Both the position numbers and the translations under genes were made by a program. A stretch of DNA of 64,000 nt. Source: Geminicoccus roseus DSM 18922 (GTDB lineage Bacteria; Pseudomonadota; Alphaproteobacteria; Geminicoccales; Geminicoccaceae). Below the pieces are notes generated by a model that saw only the letters and a list, made by a program, of their open reading frames with translations, searched no databases and was not told where the DNA came from. Shown one piece after another: positions 1 through 8,629 of this stretch (position 1 is its first letter; each line of letters begins with the position of its first letter). The DNA lies in contig NZ_KE386572.1 in NCBI RefSeq assembly GCF_000427665.1, positions 3,062,196-3,126,195 on the forward strand. The letters are read 5' to 3'.

Positions 1-2
1 CC

Positions 3-203
3 GGGGTGGAGGACTGGCGGGCTTTGTCGGCGGCCTGGCGCGAGGAGCTGGATGCCCGGATCGACCGGCTGGTCCGGCTGCGCGACCAGCTCGACGGCTG
101 CATCGGCTGCGGCTGCCTGTCGCTCGCTTCCTGTCCCTTGCGCAATCCGGGCGACGAGCTGGGCGGGCAGGGGGCAGGCCCGCGCCTGATCGACCCCGAT
201 TGA
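3..203 (+). CDS. soxR: SoxR redox-sensing MerR-family activator, 3' end only
   Basis: The reading frame is open from the first bases and stops at 201-203, so the DNA-binding N-terminus lies outside the window. What remains is the end of the dimerisation helix and the metal-binding segment. That segment carries four cysteines spaced CX2CXCX5C ([12 protein letters not shown]), the [2Fe-2S] ligand pattern of SoxR, followed by the usual PLRNPGD continuation and a short acidic tail. In the family, oxidation or nitrosylation of the cluster switches on target promoters. No SoxR operator is visible downstream, so its targets cannot be named. Identification rests on the cysteine block, which is nearly diagnostic. 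Confidence 0.9.
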   Translation, partial: GVEDWRALSAAWREELDARIDRLVRLRDQLDGCIGCGCLSLASCPLRNPGDELGGQGAGPRLIDPD

Positions 204-334
204 GGCTGCCTGGGCGTGCCGGGACATGAACCCAACCGCACCCTCCGCTACGCCTGCAGACGGCAGATTGCGCCCCCGTTGCGGCCCTGATCGGCGAACA
301 TCCCATCAGGAACCCAGCATCAGCGAAGGCCCGC

Positions 335-901
335 ATGATCCCGACCGACCGGTTCGACGACGCCCTGGTCTATGCCAGCCGCCTGCACCGGAACCAGCGC
401 CGCAAGGGCACGGGTATTCCTTATGTCGCTCATCTCCTGGCAGTCGCGGCCCTGGTGATCGAGCATGGCGGCGACGAGGACCAGGCGATCGCGGCCCTTC
501 TGCACGACGCTGCCGAGGACCAGGGGGGTGCGGCGACCCTGGCGGAGATCGAGGCGCGGTTCGGCCCGGCCGTGGCGGGAATCGTCGCGGACTGCACCGA
601 TTCCTGGTGCGAGCCCAAGCCGCCATGGCGGGCACGCAAGCAGGCCTATCTGGAGAAGCTGGCGGCCAAGCCGGAAGCGTCGCAGCTGGTCTCGCTCGCG
701 GACAAGACCCACAACGCCCGGGCGATCCTGGCCGATCGCCGGCAGGTCGGGGAAGCGATCTGGGACCGCTTCACCGGCGGGCGCGACGGGACGTTGTGGT
801 ACTACCGGTCTCTTGCCCACTGCTTCGGCACAGTGTTGCCGGGCCCGCTCACCGATGAACTCCAGCGCACGGTGGCTGCCCTGGCGTCCGAACCCGGCTA
901 G
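335..901 (+). CDS. HD-domain phosphohydrolase, possible small alarmone hydrolase
   Basis: A 188-residue single-domain protein of the HD superfamily. The metal ligands of the RelA/SpoT-type hydrolase fold are present: H33, the H57-D58 doublet followed by ED at 61-62, and D123 in LADKTHNARA. There is no synthetase, TGS or ACT domain. The size and motifs fit a stand-alone (p)ppGpp hydrolase of the MESH1 kind, but substrate specificity cannot be read from sequence and a general nucleotide phosphohydrolase is equally possible. An ATG preceded by GAAGG sets the start. The stop overlaps by 4 bp the stop of the convergent DUF815 gene. Confidence 0.8.
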   Translation: MIPTDRFDDALVYASRLHRNQRRKGTGIPYVAHLLAVAALVIEHGGDEDQAIAALLHDAAEDQGGAATLAEIEARFGPAVAGIVADCTDSWCEPKPPWRARKQAYLEKLAAKPEASQLVSLADKTHNARAILADRRQVGEAIWDRFTGGRDGTLWYYRSLAHCFGTVLPGPLTDELQRTVAALASEPG

Positions 902-1749
902 AGCCCTTCGAGCGACACGCCGGAACGACCGGCCAGGTCCTGGACGAACTGCATGGCGACGCGGCCGGACCGCGAGCCGCGCGTGGTTGCCCACTCGATC
1001 GCCTGGCGGCGCAGCTCCTCCGGCTCGATCCTGATGCCCAGGCGCTGCACGTAGCCCTGGACCATGGTCAGGTAGACGTCCTGCGAGCAGGGATGGAAGC
1101 CCAGCCACAGGCCGAACCGGTCGGACAGCGACACCTTCTCCTCGACCGCCTCGCTCGGGATCAGGGCAGTCTGTCGCTCGTTCTCGATCATCTGCCGCGA
1201 CATCAGGTGCCGGCGGTTGGAGGTCGCATAGAACAGGACGTTGTCGGGCCGCCCCTCCAGCCCCCCTTCCAGCACCGCCTTCAGCGACTTGTAGCTGGTC
1301 TCGCCCTGGTCGAACGACAGGTCGTCGCAGAAGATCAGCGCCCGGCGGCCGCTGTCGCGCAGGATCGCCAGGAGCCGGGGCAGGGTCTCGATCTCCTCGC
1401 GATGGATCTCGACCAGGAGCAGGCAGCCAGGGTCGTCCCGGTTGATCGCCGCGTGCATCGCCTTGACCAGCGAGCTCTTGCCCATGCCGCGCGCACCCCA
1501 GAGCAGGGCGTTGTTGGCAGGCATGCCCCTGGCGAAGCGGGTGGTGTTGTCCAGGAGGATGTCGCGTACCCGGTCGATGCCCTGCAGCAGTTCCAGGTCG
1601 ACCCGCGCCACCCTGGGCACCGGCCGCAGGGTCGAGTTTTCCCAGACGAACGCGTCATGGGCGGACAGGTCGGGCGTGGGCGGGGGAGGCGGGGCCAGCC
1701 GCTCCAGCGCGGCGGCGATGCGGGCCAGGACGTTCGGATCGGCTTCCAT
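898..1749 (-). CDS. DUF815 family AAA-type ATPase
   Basis: A 283-residue P-loop ATPase of the DUF815 family. The Walker A motif GARGMGKS lies at residues 85-92 and a Walker B-like LIFCDDL at 138-144, followed by DQGETSYKSLK, which is typical of this family. The proline-rich stretch near residue 20 is probably a linker. No cellular role is established for the family; it resembles the loader/helper class of AAA proteins. The gene is divergent from yajC with about 130 bp between the starts, so the two promoters share that gap. The ATG has no obvious Shine-Dalgarno, so the exact start is less certain than the identity. Confidence 0.85.
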   Translation of the reverse strand: MEADPNVLARIAAALERLAPPPPPTPDLSAHDAFVWENSTLRPVPRVARVDLELLQGIDRVRDILLDNTTRFARGMPANNALLWGARGMGKSSLVKAMHAAINRDDPGCLLLVEIHREEIETLPRLLAILRDSGRRALIFCDDLSFDQGETSYKSLKAVLEGGLEGRPDNVLFYATSNRRHLMSRQMIENERQTALIPSEAVEEKVSLSDRFGLWLGFHPCSQDVYLTMVQGYVQRLGIRIEPEELRRQAIEWATTRGSRSGRVAMQFVQDLAGRSGVSLEGL

Positions 1750-1877
1750 GATCGCGGATCATTCATGCGTGAGACGTTGGGCGTTCGGCATAGCGGGCGG
1801 CCCTGTCGATTGCCAACCGCCGGCGTTGAACCTATGGTCCGCCGCGATTCAAAACCGACCGTAGCTCCGAGGCGTGG

Positions 1878-2276
1878 ATGTTCGTTAAAGAAGCTCTGGC
1901 GCAAGCCGCCGGGGCGCCTGCCGCCGGTGGCGCCTTCGACATCGTGTCGCTGCTGCCGCTCGTTCTGATCTTCGTGGTCTTCTACTTCCTGCTGATCCGT
2001 CCGCAGCAGAAGAAGATGAAGGACCATCGCGAGATGATCGCGTCGCTCAAGCGGGGCGACAAGGTGATCACCGGGGGCGGGATCATCGGCACCATCGTCA
2101 AGAGCGACGAGGGCAAGCCGATCATGACCGTCGAGATCGCGCCGAACGTGCGGGTCGAGGTCGCCCGGTCGACCATCACCGACAAGTATGTCGACACGCC
2201 GCCGCCGCCTGCCAACCAGGACAAGGCCGCGCCGGCCAGTGGCGGCATGTTCGGCAAGCTGCTCGGCAAGAAGTGA
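1878..2276 (+). CDS. yajC: Sec translocon accessory protein YajC
   Basis: A 132-residue inner-membrane protein with one transmembrane helix at about residues 21-40, directly followed by the family hallmark RPQQKK (41-46). The cytoplasmic part continues with LKRGDKVITGGGIIGTI, the YajC core. In the family it joins SecD and SecF in a complex on SecYEG and helps couple the proton motive force to protein export. The C-terminal tail is longer than in E. coli and rich in Pro, Ala and Gly. secD starts 13 bp downstream, so yajC-secD-secF read as one operon. Confidence 0.95.
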   Translation: MFVKEALAQAAGAPAAGGAFDIVSLLPLVLIFVVFYFLLIRPQQKKMKDHREMIASLKRGDKVITGGGIIGTIVKSDEGKPIMTVEIAPNVRVEVARSTITDKYVDTPPPPANQDKAAPASGGMFGKLLGKK

Positions 2277-2289
2277 GACGGACCGGTCG

Positions 2290-3924
2290 GTGCTGAACCA
2301 GTCGCCCTGGAAGGTCACGCTCGTCCTGCTCGTCTGCCTCGCAGGGCTGATCTTCGCGTTCCCCAACCTGTTCAGCCGTGACACGGTGGAGCAGTGGCCG
2401 GGCTTCCTGCCCAAGTCCCAGATCAACCTGGGTCTCGACCTCCAAGGCGGCGCCTACCTGCTGCTCGAGGTCGATTCCGAGGCGGTGGTCCAGGAACGGA
2501 TGGAGGAGCTGACCAACGAGGTGCGCGTCGCCCTGCGCGGCGCCGGCATCGGCTACCAGGGGCTGGGCGTGGTCCGCGACGCGGTCACCTTCCGCCTGAC
2601 CGATCCCTCGCAGCGTGACGCCGCCATGGAGGCGCTGGCGCCGCTGAACGGGCCTGCCGGCAGCGGCACGAGCGGCTCGATGTTCGCGCCGGGCACGCTC
2701 GGCGGCATGGAGCTCGACATCCAGGGCCAGCCCGACGGCCGGATCTCCCTGGCCCTGAGCGAGGCCGGCAGCTCCTCGCGCATCACCGCCGCGATCACCC
2801 AGTCGCTGGAGATCGTGCGCCGGCGCATCGACGAGCTCGGCACCCGCGAGGCCTCGGTGCAGCGCCAGGGCGAGAACCGGATCGTCGTGCAGGTCCCGGG
2901 CGAGAGCAGCCCGGAATCGATCAAGCGCCTGCTCGGCCAGACCGCCAAGCTGACCTTCCACTTCCTCGACCTCGACACCCCGGTGAGCGAGGCCCGCGCC
3001 GGCCGCCTGCCGCCCGGAACCATGCTGCTCGGCAGCGACGAACTCGGCTCGGACGGGCAGCCGATCCAGTACGTGGTCCGCCGCCAGGTGGTGGTGGGCG
3101 GCGAGAGCCTGGTCGATGCCCAGCCGACCCTGCAGGACAACCAGGCAGTGGTGAGCTTCCGCTTCGACAGCGCCGGCGGCCGCAAGTTCGGTCAGGCCAC
3201 CCAGCAGAATGTCGGCCAGCTGCTCGCGATCGTGCTCGACAACAAGGTGATCTCCGCACCGCGGGTGAACGAGCCGATCCTGGGCGGGTCGGGGATCATC
3301 AGCGGCAACTTCACCTTCCAGAGCGCCACCGAGCTGGCGGTGCTGCTGCGCGCCGGCGCCCTGCCGGCGCCGCTCGACGTGATCGAGGAACGCTCGGTCG
3401 GGCCGGAACTGGGTGCGGATTCGATCCGCTCCGGCGTGCTCGCCTGCATCGTCGCGGGCATCGCCGTGTTCACGTTCATGCTGGTCTATTACGGGCCGGT
3501 GTTCGGGCTGATCGCCAACCTGGCCCTGGTGGTGAACCTGATCCTGGTGCTGGCGATCATGAGCTTCCTGGGCGCCACCCTGACCCTGCCCGGCATCGCC
3601 GGCATCGTGCTGGTGATCGGCGCCGCCGTGGACAGCAACGTGCTGATCTACGAGCGCATCCACGAGGAGGTGAAGAACGGCCGTTCGCCGATCGCCTCCC
3701 TCGACGTGGGCTTCAACGAGGCGATGCGCACGATCGTGGACAGCAACCTGACCTCGCTGATCGCCGGCATCGCCCTGTTCATCTTCGGCACCGGACCGGT
3801 GAAGGGCTTCGCGGTGACCCACTCGATCGGCATCGTGACGACCATGTTCACCGCGGTGACCTTCACCCGCATGATCGTCGCCTACTGGTATAAATGGCGC
3901 CGGCCCAAGGTCATTCCGCTATGA
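2290..3924 (+). CDS. secD: Protein translocase subunit SecD
   Basis: A 544-residue RND-like membrane protein. The N-terminal helix (about residues 7-25) is followed by the NLGLDLQGG signature (residues 46-54), a large periplasmic domain, and a block of membrane helices in the last 190 residues with AAVDSNVLIYERIHEE, as expected for SecD. The chosen start is GTG at 2290. The frame is open further upstream into yajC, but family members begin a few residues before the first membrane helix (SPWKV here). SecD with SecF pulls substrates out of the periplasmic side of the channel using the proton gradient. It lies between yajC and secF on the same strand. Confidence 0.95.
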   Translation: MLNQSPWKVTLVLLVCLAGLIFAFPNLFSRDTVEQWPGFLPKSQINLGLDLQGGAYLLLEVDSEAVVQERMEELTNEVRVALRGAGIGYQGLGVVRDAVTFRLTDPSQRDAAMEALAPLNGPAGSGTSGSMFAPGTLGGMELDIQGQPDGRISLALSEAGSSSRITAAITQSLEIVRRRIDELGTREASVQRQGENRIVVQVPGESSPESIKRLLGQTAKLTFHFLDLDTPVSEARAGRLPPGTMLLGSDELGSDGQPIQYVVRRQVVVGGESLVDAQPTLQDNQAVVSFRFDSAGGRKFGQATQQNVGQLLAIVLDNKVISAPRVNEPILGGSGIISGNFTFQSATELAVLLRAGALPAPLDVIEERSVGPELGADSIRSGVLACIVAGIAVFTFMLVYYGPVFGLIANLALVVNLILVLAIMSFLGATLTLPGIAGIVLVIGAAVDSNVLIYERIHEEVKNGRSPIASLDVGFNEAMRTIVDSNLTSLIAGIALFIFGTGPVKGFAVTHSIGIVTTMFTAVTFTRMIVAYWYKWRRPKVIPL

Positions 3925-3955
3925 TCGCGCCGACCTCCGCAAAGGGCGCCCGTTG

Positions 3956-4903
3956 ATGGCCTACCGTCTCCGCCTGGTCCCCGAGGGCCTTAACGTCCCG
4001 TTCTTCCGCTACCGCTGGCCGTTCTTCATCTGGTCGGCGGTGGTCCTGGTCGCCACCATTTTGCTGGTGGCGATCAACGGGCTGAACTTCGGCATCGACT
4101 TCAAGGGCGGCACCGTCATCGAGGTGGAGATGCCGGCGCCGGCCGATCTCGGCCGGATGCGCAGCACCATCGACCAACTCGGGCTCGGCGCCAGCGAGCT
4201 GCAGACCGCCGGCAGCAACCGCGACGTCCTGATCCGCCTGGAGGCCTCGGAGGACCAGGACGAGCAGCGCGCCCGGATCGCGCAGGTGAAGGATGCGCTG
4301 AACGCCGAGTTCGGCGAGGGCATCGTCTACAAGCGCCAGGAATTCGTCGGGCCGAAGGTCAGCGGCGAATTGCTGATGAACGGCGTCTGGGCGGTGCTGA
4401 TCTCGGTGGTGGGCGTGCTGGCCTATCTCTGGTTCCGCTTCGAGTGGCAGTACGGCATCGGCGCCCTGGCGGCGCTGATCCACGACGTCTCGGCGGGGAT
4501 CGGGATCTATGCCATCACCGGCATGGAGTTCAACCTGACCTCGATCGCGGCCCTGTTGATGATCGTCGGCTACTCGCTGAACGACACCGTGGTGATCTAC
4601 GACCGGATCCGCGAGAACCTCCGGCGCTACAAGGCGATGCCGATCGAGCAGCTCTTGGACCGCTCGGTCAACGAGACCATGGCGCGGACCCTGGCGACCG
4701 CGCTCACCACGCTGCTGGCGCTGATCTCGCTGTTCCTGCTGGGCGGCCCCGTCATCCGCGACTTCACGGTGATCATGATCGTGGGCGTGGTGGTTGGCGT
4801 CTACTCGACGATCTACATCGCCTCGCCGGTGCTCTACTACCTCAACCTGCGCTCGACGGGATCGGCGCCGTCCAAATCGGTGCCGGTGCACGCCAAGGGC
4901 TGA
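3956..4903 (+). CDS. secF: Protein translocase subunit SecF
   Basis: A 315-residue partner of SecD. It has an N-terminal membrane helix, the FGIDFKGGT signature soon after it, a periplasmic domain, and five further membrane segments including the VGYSLNDTVVIYDRIRENLR motif typical of SecF. The start is the ATG at 3956; a TTG one codon earlier is also possible. The 31-bp gap after secD and the same strand indicate co-transcription. It completes the YajC-SecD-SecF module. Confidence 0.95.
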   Translation: MAYRLRLVPEGLNVPFFRYRWPFFIWSAVVLVATILLVAINGLNFGIDFKGGTVIEVEMPAPADLGRMRSTIDQLGLGASELQTAGSNRDVLIRLEASEDQDEQRARIAQVKDALNAEFGEGIVYKRQEFVGPKVSGELLMNGVWAVLISVVGVLAYLWFRFEWQYGIGALAALIHDVSAGIGIYAITGMEFNLTSIAALLMIVGYSLNDTVVIYDRIRENLRRYKAMPIEQLLDRSVNETMARTLATALTTLLALISLFLLGGPVIRDFTVIMIVGVVVGVYSTIYIASPVLYYLNLRSTGSAPSKSVPVHAKG

Positions 4904-4913
4904 AAGGCCGACC

Positions 4914-5294
4914 ATGGAAGTGACGCCCCTGCTGCCGGAGGGCCGGCAGGTCGTCCAGTCCTACCGGGATGACGGCTTCACCATCGCCGGCGAGCGCCAC
5001 CAGGGCTCAGTCCTGGTGCTGCCCGACCGGACCATCGCCTGGCCGGTCACCCGCTTCGACGAGGTGACGGAGGAGGCGCTGGAGCCGCTCCTGAGCGCTC
5101 CCCAGCCGCCCGAGGTGCTGGTGCTGGGAAGCGGCAGCGGCTTTCGCATGATCGACCCGCGCCTGCGCCAGCGCCTGCGCGCCCGGGGCGTCGTGGTCGA
5201 GTGCATGGCAACCCCGGCGGCCTGCCGGACCTTCAACGTGCTGCTGGTGGAGGACCGCAAGGTCGCCGCCGCGCTGATCACGATCGGAAGCTGA
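4914..5294 (+). CDS. Mth938-like domain protein (DUF498 / NDUFAF3-like)
   Basis: A 126-residue protein of the Mth938-like fold, recognisable by VLVLGSGSG in the middle and the following ECMATPAACRTFNVLLVEDRKVAAAL. Its mitochondrial relative NDUFAF3 is a complex I assembly factor; the bacterial function is not settled. Alphaproteobacteria very often carry it directly behind secDF, as here (10 bp after secF). A squalene/phytoene synthase family gene, whose mitochondrial relative NDUFAF6 is also a complex I assembly factor, lies about 2 kb away. A respiratory-complex role is therefore conceivable, but this is inference only. Confidence 0.85.
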   Translation: MEVTPLLPEGRQVVQSYRDDGFTIAGERHQGSVLVLPDRTIAWPVTRFDEVTEEALEPLLSAPQPPEVLVLGSGSGFRMIDPRLRQRLRARGVVVECMATPAACRTFNVLLVEDRKVAAALITIGS

Positions 5295-5300
5295 GCGACC

Positions 5301-6482
5301 ATGGCGCTGGATCTGGAGCGGGTCCGGGCCGACACCCCCGGGGTGCAGCGCCGGGCGTTCATGCACAATGCCGGATCTGCCCTGATGCCGGCGCCGGTGG
5401 TGCGGGACATGAAGAACCACCTGGACCTGGAAGCCGAGATCGGGGGCTATGCGGCGGCGGCAGCGCGTGCGCAGGAGCTGGAGGACGTCTATCTCAAGGT
5501 TGCCCGCCTCCTGAACGCCTCCGCCGACGAGATCGCGCTGACCGAGAACGCGACCGTCGCCTGGCAGATGGCGTTCTATGCGCTGCAGTTCGGCCCGGGC
5601 GACCGGATCCTGACGGCGCAGGCCGAGTATGCCGCCAACTATGTCGCCTTCCTGCAGGTGGCGCGGCGGACGGGTGCGGTCATCGACGTGGTCCCGAGCG
5701 ACGGGGAAGGGATGCTGGACGTCGCCGCCCTGGAACGGATGATCGACCACCGGGTCAAGCTGATCGCCGTCACCTGGGTGCCCACCAATGGCGGCTTGAC
5801 CAATCCGGCCGCCGAGATCGGGCAAGTCGCGCGTGCCCACGGCATCCCCTACCTCCTCGATGCCTGCCAGGCGGTCGGGCAGATGGAGGTCGACGTCCAG
5901 GCGCTGGGCTGCGACATGCTGTCGGCCACCGGACGCAAGTTCCTGCGCGGTCCGCGCGGCACCGGGTTCCTTTATGTTCGGCGGGAGCTGATGCGGCGGC
6001 TGGAGCCGCCGATGATCGACCACTTTGCGGCGCCCTGGGTAGCCATGGACCGCTACCAGCTGCGCGAGGACGCGCGGCGCTTCGAGACCTGGGAGAACAA
6101 TTACGCCGCCAGGCTTGGCCTGGGAGCTGCCGTGGACTATGCGCTGGAGATCGGGATGGGCCCGATCCGGGAGCGTTGCCTGCATCTGGCGGGGCGGCTT
6201 CGGGCGGGCCTGCACAGCCTGGGGTCAGCCCGGGTTCATGATCTGGGCAGGTCGCCCAGCGCAATCGTCAGCTTTACGATCGATGGTGTGCCGGCGGCCG
6301 AGGTGGTGGCCGCCGCGGGCAGGGCGTCGATCACGATCGGCGTCTCCGACCCGGCCAGCACCAGGCTCGATGCCGAAGCGCGCTCGCTGCCGCCGGTCGT
6401 GCGAGCCTCGCCGCACTACTACAACAGCGAGGACGAGATCGACCAGCTGCTGGACCTCTGCACGAACCTGCCGGCGGCCTGA
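5301..6482 (+). CDS. PLP-dependent class V aminotransferase
   Basis: A 393-residue fold-type I PLP enzyme of the aminotransferase V / cysteine-desulfurase-like family. The pyridine-nitrogen aspartate sits in LLDACQAVGQ (D187, Q190), and the Schiff-base lysine is K213 in SATGRKFLRGPRGTGFLYV. The substrate is not evident; relatives include isopenicillin N epimerase-like and selenocysteine lyase-like enzymes. It begins 6 bp after the Mth938-domain gene, so it may be the last gene of the sec operon. Its 3' end, including the stop codon, is inside an 11-bp inverted repeat shared with the convergent sodB gene. Confidence 0.85.
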   Translation: MALDLERVRADTPGVQRRAFMHNAGSALMPAPVVRDMKNHLDLEAEIGGYAAAAARAQELEDVYLKVARLLNASADEIALTENATVAWQMAFYALQFGPGDRILTAQAEYAANYVAFLQVARRTGAVIDVVPSDGEGMLDVAALERMIDHRVKLIAVTWVPTNGGLTNPAAEIGQVARAHGIPYLLDACQAVGQMEVDVQALGCDMLSATGRKFLRGPRGTGFLYVRRELMRRLEPPMIDHFAAPWVAMDRYQLREDARRFETWENNYAARLGLGAAVDYALEIGMGPIRERCLHLAGRLRAGLHSLGSARVHDLGRSPSAIVSFTIDGVPAAEVVAAAGRASITIGVSDPASTRLDAEARSLPPVVRASPHYYNSEDEIDQLLDLCTNLPAA

Positions 6483-6493
6483 CCGCCGGCAGG
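6467..6493. terminator. Perfect 11-bp inverted repeat between convergent genes
   Basis: The arms 6467-6477 (cctgccggcgg) and 6483-6493 (ccgccggcagg) are exact reverse complements with a 5-base loop. The repeat spans the aminotransferase stop codon and lies 11 bp before the sodB stop on the other strand. A hairpin this GC-rich between converging genes would act as a two-way terminator or 3'-end stabiliser. There is no U-run on either side, so intrinsic termination would be weak. Confidence 0.55.
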
Positions 6494-6503
6494 ATCAACA
6501 GGG

Positions 6504-7109
6504 TCAGCTGGTGGCCTTGTTCAGTTCGGCCTCGACGGCTTCCCAGTCCACCAGGTGGTTCAGGAAGGCCGACAGGTAGTCCGGGCGACGGTTGCGGTAG
6601 TCGAGGTAGTAGGCGTGCTCCCACACGTCCACGCCCAGCAGCGGGGTGGCGCCGTCGACCAGCGGGTTGGAGCCGTTCGCCGTCTTGGACACCTTCAGCT
6701 TGTCGCCGGCCAGCGACAGCCACGCCCAGCCGGAGCCGAACTGGGTGACGCCGGCCTGCTTGAACTGCTCGGTGAAGGTCTCATAGCTGCCGAAGTCGTG
6801 CTCGATCCGCTTGAGCAGCTCGCCGCCCGGCTTGCCGCCGCCGCCCTTCTTCATGGTCCGCCAGAACAGGTTGTGGTTCCAGTGCTGGCCGGCGTTGTTG
6901 AAGATGCCGGCCTTGGCCGGGTCCTTGGATGAGGCGAGCACGATCTCCTCGAGCGACTTGTTCTCGAGGTCGGTGCCGGCGACGAGGTTGTTGAGGTTGG
7001 TGACGTAGGTCTGGTGGTGCTTGCCGTGGTGCAGCTGCAGCGTCTCTTCGCCCATGTACGGAGCGAGGGCGTCGTGCGCGTAGGGCAGCTCAGGTAGGGT
7101 AAAAGCCAT
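6504..7109 (-). CDS. sodB: Superoxide dismutase, Fe type
   Basis: A 201-residue Fe/Mn-family superoxide dismutase that converts superoxide to peroxide and oxygen in the cytoplasm. The metal ligands are H27 (LHHGKHH), H79 (QHWNHNLFW), D161 and H165 (GVDVWEHAYYLDY). Q75 just before the second ligand histidine is the residue typical of iron enzymes; manganese enzymes place their glutamine elsewhere. The start is ATG at 7109, with GAGGGA at a proper distance. An upstream in-frame start would only add a non-conserved leader. It is transcribed alone. soxR at the window edge is also an oxidative-stress gene, but no link is visible. Confidence 0.95.
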   Translation of the reverse strand: MAFTLPELPYAHDALAPYMGEETLQLHHGKHHQTYVTNLNNLVAGTDLENKSLEEIVLASSKDPAKAGIFNNAGQHWNHNLFWRTMKKGGGGKPGGELLKRIEHDFGSYETFTEQFKQAGVTQFGSGWAWLSLAGDKLKVSKTANGSNPLVDGATPLLGVDVWEHAYYLDYRNRRPDYLSAFLNHLVDWEAVEAELNKATS

Positions 7110-7162
7110 CAGAATTTCCCTCGACGTGGAGGCGTGGCTGAGCACGCCCGTCTAGCCCCCGC

Positions 7163-7191
7163 TACATAAGGGGCGACGCTCACTGTGGAAA
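7163..7191 (-). promoter_or_regulatory. Candidate sodB promoter
   Basis: On the minus strand a -35-like TTTCCA (7186-7191) and a -10-like TATGTA (7163-7168) are separated by 17 bases and lie about 55 bp upstream of the sodB start. The match is moderate, so this is a candidate only. It abuts the divergent synthase gene's start at 7193. Confidence 0.35.
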
Positions 7192-7192
7192 G

Positions 7193-8083
7193 ATGCCGTG
7201 GCCCTTGCGGGTTCCAAGTTCTGAGGTCAGTTCCAGGGCGACGGCCGCTCCGGCCGCCGGTCCGGAGACGATCTTGAACCTAGGCCTCGACCCCTCGCTG
7301 ACCCACGAACTCCATCGCGACGACCCGGACCGCTTCTGGTGCCTGGTGCCGGTTCCACCCGCGGCCCGGCCGCCGGTGGCGGCGCTCCTGGCGTTCAACC
7401 AGGAGCTGGGGCGGGTCGCCGAGCAGGTGACCCAGCCCATGGCCGGCTTCATCCGCCTGCAATGGTGGCGGGAGGCGATCGAGGAGGCCCGTGCCGGCCG
7501 TGCCAGGCGCCAGCCGGTCGCCCAGGCCCTGCCGCTGATCCAGGCGGCGGGGCTGCCCGACGAGCGGCTGGAAGGCCTGGTCGATGCCCGCGAGCGCGAA
7601 CTCGACGAGGCTCCAATCACCGATCTGGAGGAGCTGAAGGCCCATGTCCGGGCCACTGCCGGCGCCCTGCAGGCGGGGGTGGCCACCCTTACCGGCGGCG
7701 AGGCCGAACGGGCGCGGCGGATCGGAACCGCTTACGGGCTGGTCGGGATCCTGCGGGCGACCGGCCATCTGGCCGCCGGCGGGCGCTGCCTGCTGCCGGC
7801 CGACCTGCTGGAGAGCCATGGCGTCAGCCGCAGCGCGGTGCTGGCCGGCGAGACGGGGGAAGGGCTGCGGGCGGTGGCACGGCAGGTGGCCCAGGCGGCG
7901 GAAGCGGAAATGCGCGGACTGCGGCCAAGGCGCGGCGAGGCGGCCACCCCGCTCCTGCTGATCACCCGGCACCAGCTGCGCGCCCTTGGGGCCGCCGAAT
8001 ATGATCCGTTCGCCGCGGCCTCCATCGGGCGGCCGCGCCATCTCGCCCTGCGCCTGCTCCTGCTTCAGGGCCTGGGATGGTGA
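7193..8083 (+). CDS. Squalene/phytoene synthase family protein
   Basis: A 296-residue all-helical protein of the squalene/phytoene synthase superfamily. It keeps the general fold landmarks (LLAFNQELGRVAEQV, IRLQWWREAIEE, GTAYGLVGILRA) but lacks clear DXXXD metal-binding motifs of true prenyl synthases. That fits the NDUFAF6-like branch, commonly found near the Mth938-domain gene in alphaproteobacteria. I would not assign carotenoid or hopanoid synthesis. The start is uncertain: the first 25 residues are poorly conserved in character, and a later start near 7274 is possible. Confidence 0.75.
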   Translation: MPWPLRVPSSEVSSRATAAPAAGPETILNLGLDPSLTHELHRDDPDRFWCLVPVPPAARPPVAALLAFNQELGRVAEQVTQPMAGFIRLQWWREAIEEARAGRARRQPVAQALPLIQAAGLPDERLEGLVDARERELDEAPITDLEELKAHVRATAGALQAGVATLTGGEAERARRIGTAYGLVGILRATGHLAAGGRCLLPADLLESHGVSRSAVLAGETGEGLRAVARQVAQAAEAEMRGLRPRRGEAATPLLLITRHQLRALGAAEYDPFAAASIGRPRHLALRLLLLQGLGW

Positions 8084-8554
8084 TCAGGGCTTGCGGCGCA
8101 CTTCCTGGTTGAAGGTCGACACGGTGCTGATCGCGATCTTGGCCGACCCGTCGGTGACCTGCTTGGTGTAGACCACGTAGACCAGGGTCTTGTTGGCATC
8201 GTCCCAGATCCGCCGGACAGCCAGCGACTTGAAGACGAGGCTCTTGCCCTCGCTGAAGATCTCCTCGCCTTCCTCGTCGGTCTCGATGTCGCCGATCACC
8301 AGCGGCCCGGTCTGCCGGCAGGCGATCGAGGCGTTGGACGGGTCCTCGAACCAGTTGCCCTTGGTCACCCGGTCGATCAGGCTGCGCGAGAAATGCGCCA
8401 CGTGGCAGGTCACGCCCTCCACCTCGGGATCGGGGAAGGCCTCGATGACGACGCCGTTGCCGGTCCAGTCGTTGCTGAAGGAACCGACCTCCTCGGCAAG
8501 CGCTGGCGTGCCCAGCAGCGTGAGGGCCAGGGCAGCCGGCATCCAAGATCTCAT
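8084..8554 (-). CDS. creA: CreA family periplasmic protein
   Basis: A 156-residue exported protein. A signal peptide (MRSWMPAALALTLLGTPALA) ends near residue 20, followed by the CreA core: GVTCHVAHFSRSLIDRVTKGNWFEDPSNASIACRQTG in outline, then SLVFKSLAVRRIWDD and a lysine-rich end. Two cysteines in the core could form a disulfide. The function of CreA is unknown; in E. coli it lies beside the CreBC two-component system, which is absent here. It is divergent from the deacetylase gene, with 75 bp between the starts. Confidence 0.88.
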   Translation of the reverse strand: MRSWMPAALALTLLGTPALAEEVGSFSNDWTGNGVVIEAFPDPEVEGVTCHVAHFSRSLIDRVTKGNWFEDPSNASIACRQTGPLVIGDIETDEEGEEIFSEGKSLVFKSLAVRRIWDDANKTLVYVVYTKQVTDGSAKIAISTVSTFNQEVRRKP

Positions 8555-8629
8555 TTCTGCTCCGACATGACAGGCGGGTGGGACGGTCTCTATATCCGAG
8601 AACGAACAGCACGCGGGGAGGGGAGTTCC

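Noticed and set aside
2176-3822. A long minus-strand frame opposite secD
   Set aside because: Shadow of secD with no domain and typical His/Gln/Arg-rich composition.
7110-7192. A SoxR operator at the sodB promoter
   Set aside because: No CCTCAAG-type inverted repeat lies between promoter-like hexamers.
7193-8083. A carotenoid or hopanoid gene cluster around the synthase-like gene
   Set aside because: No desaturase, cyclase or other terpenoid genes are nearby, and the DXXXD metal motifs are not clear.
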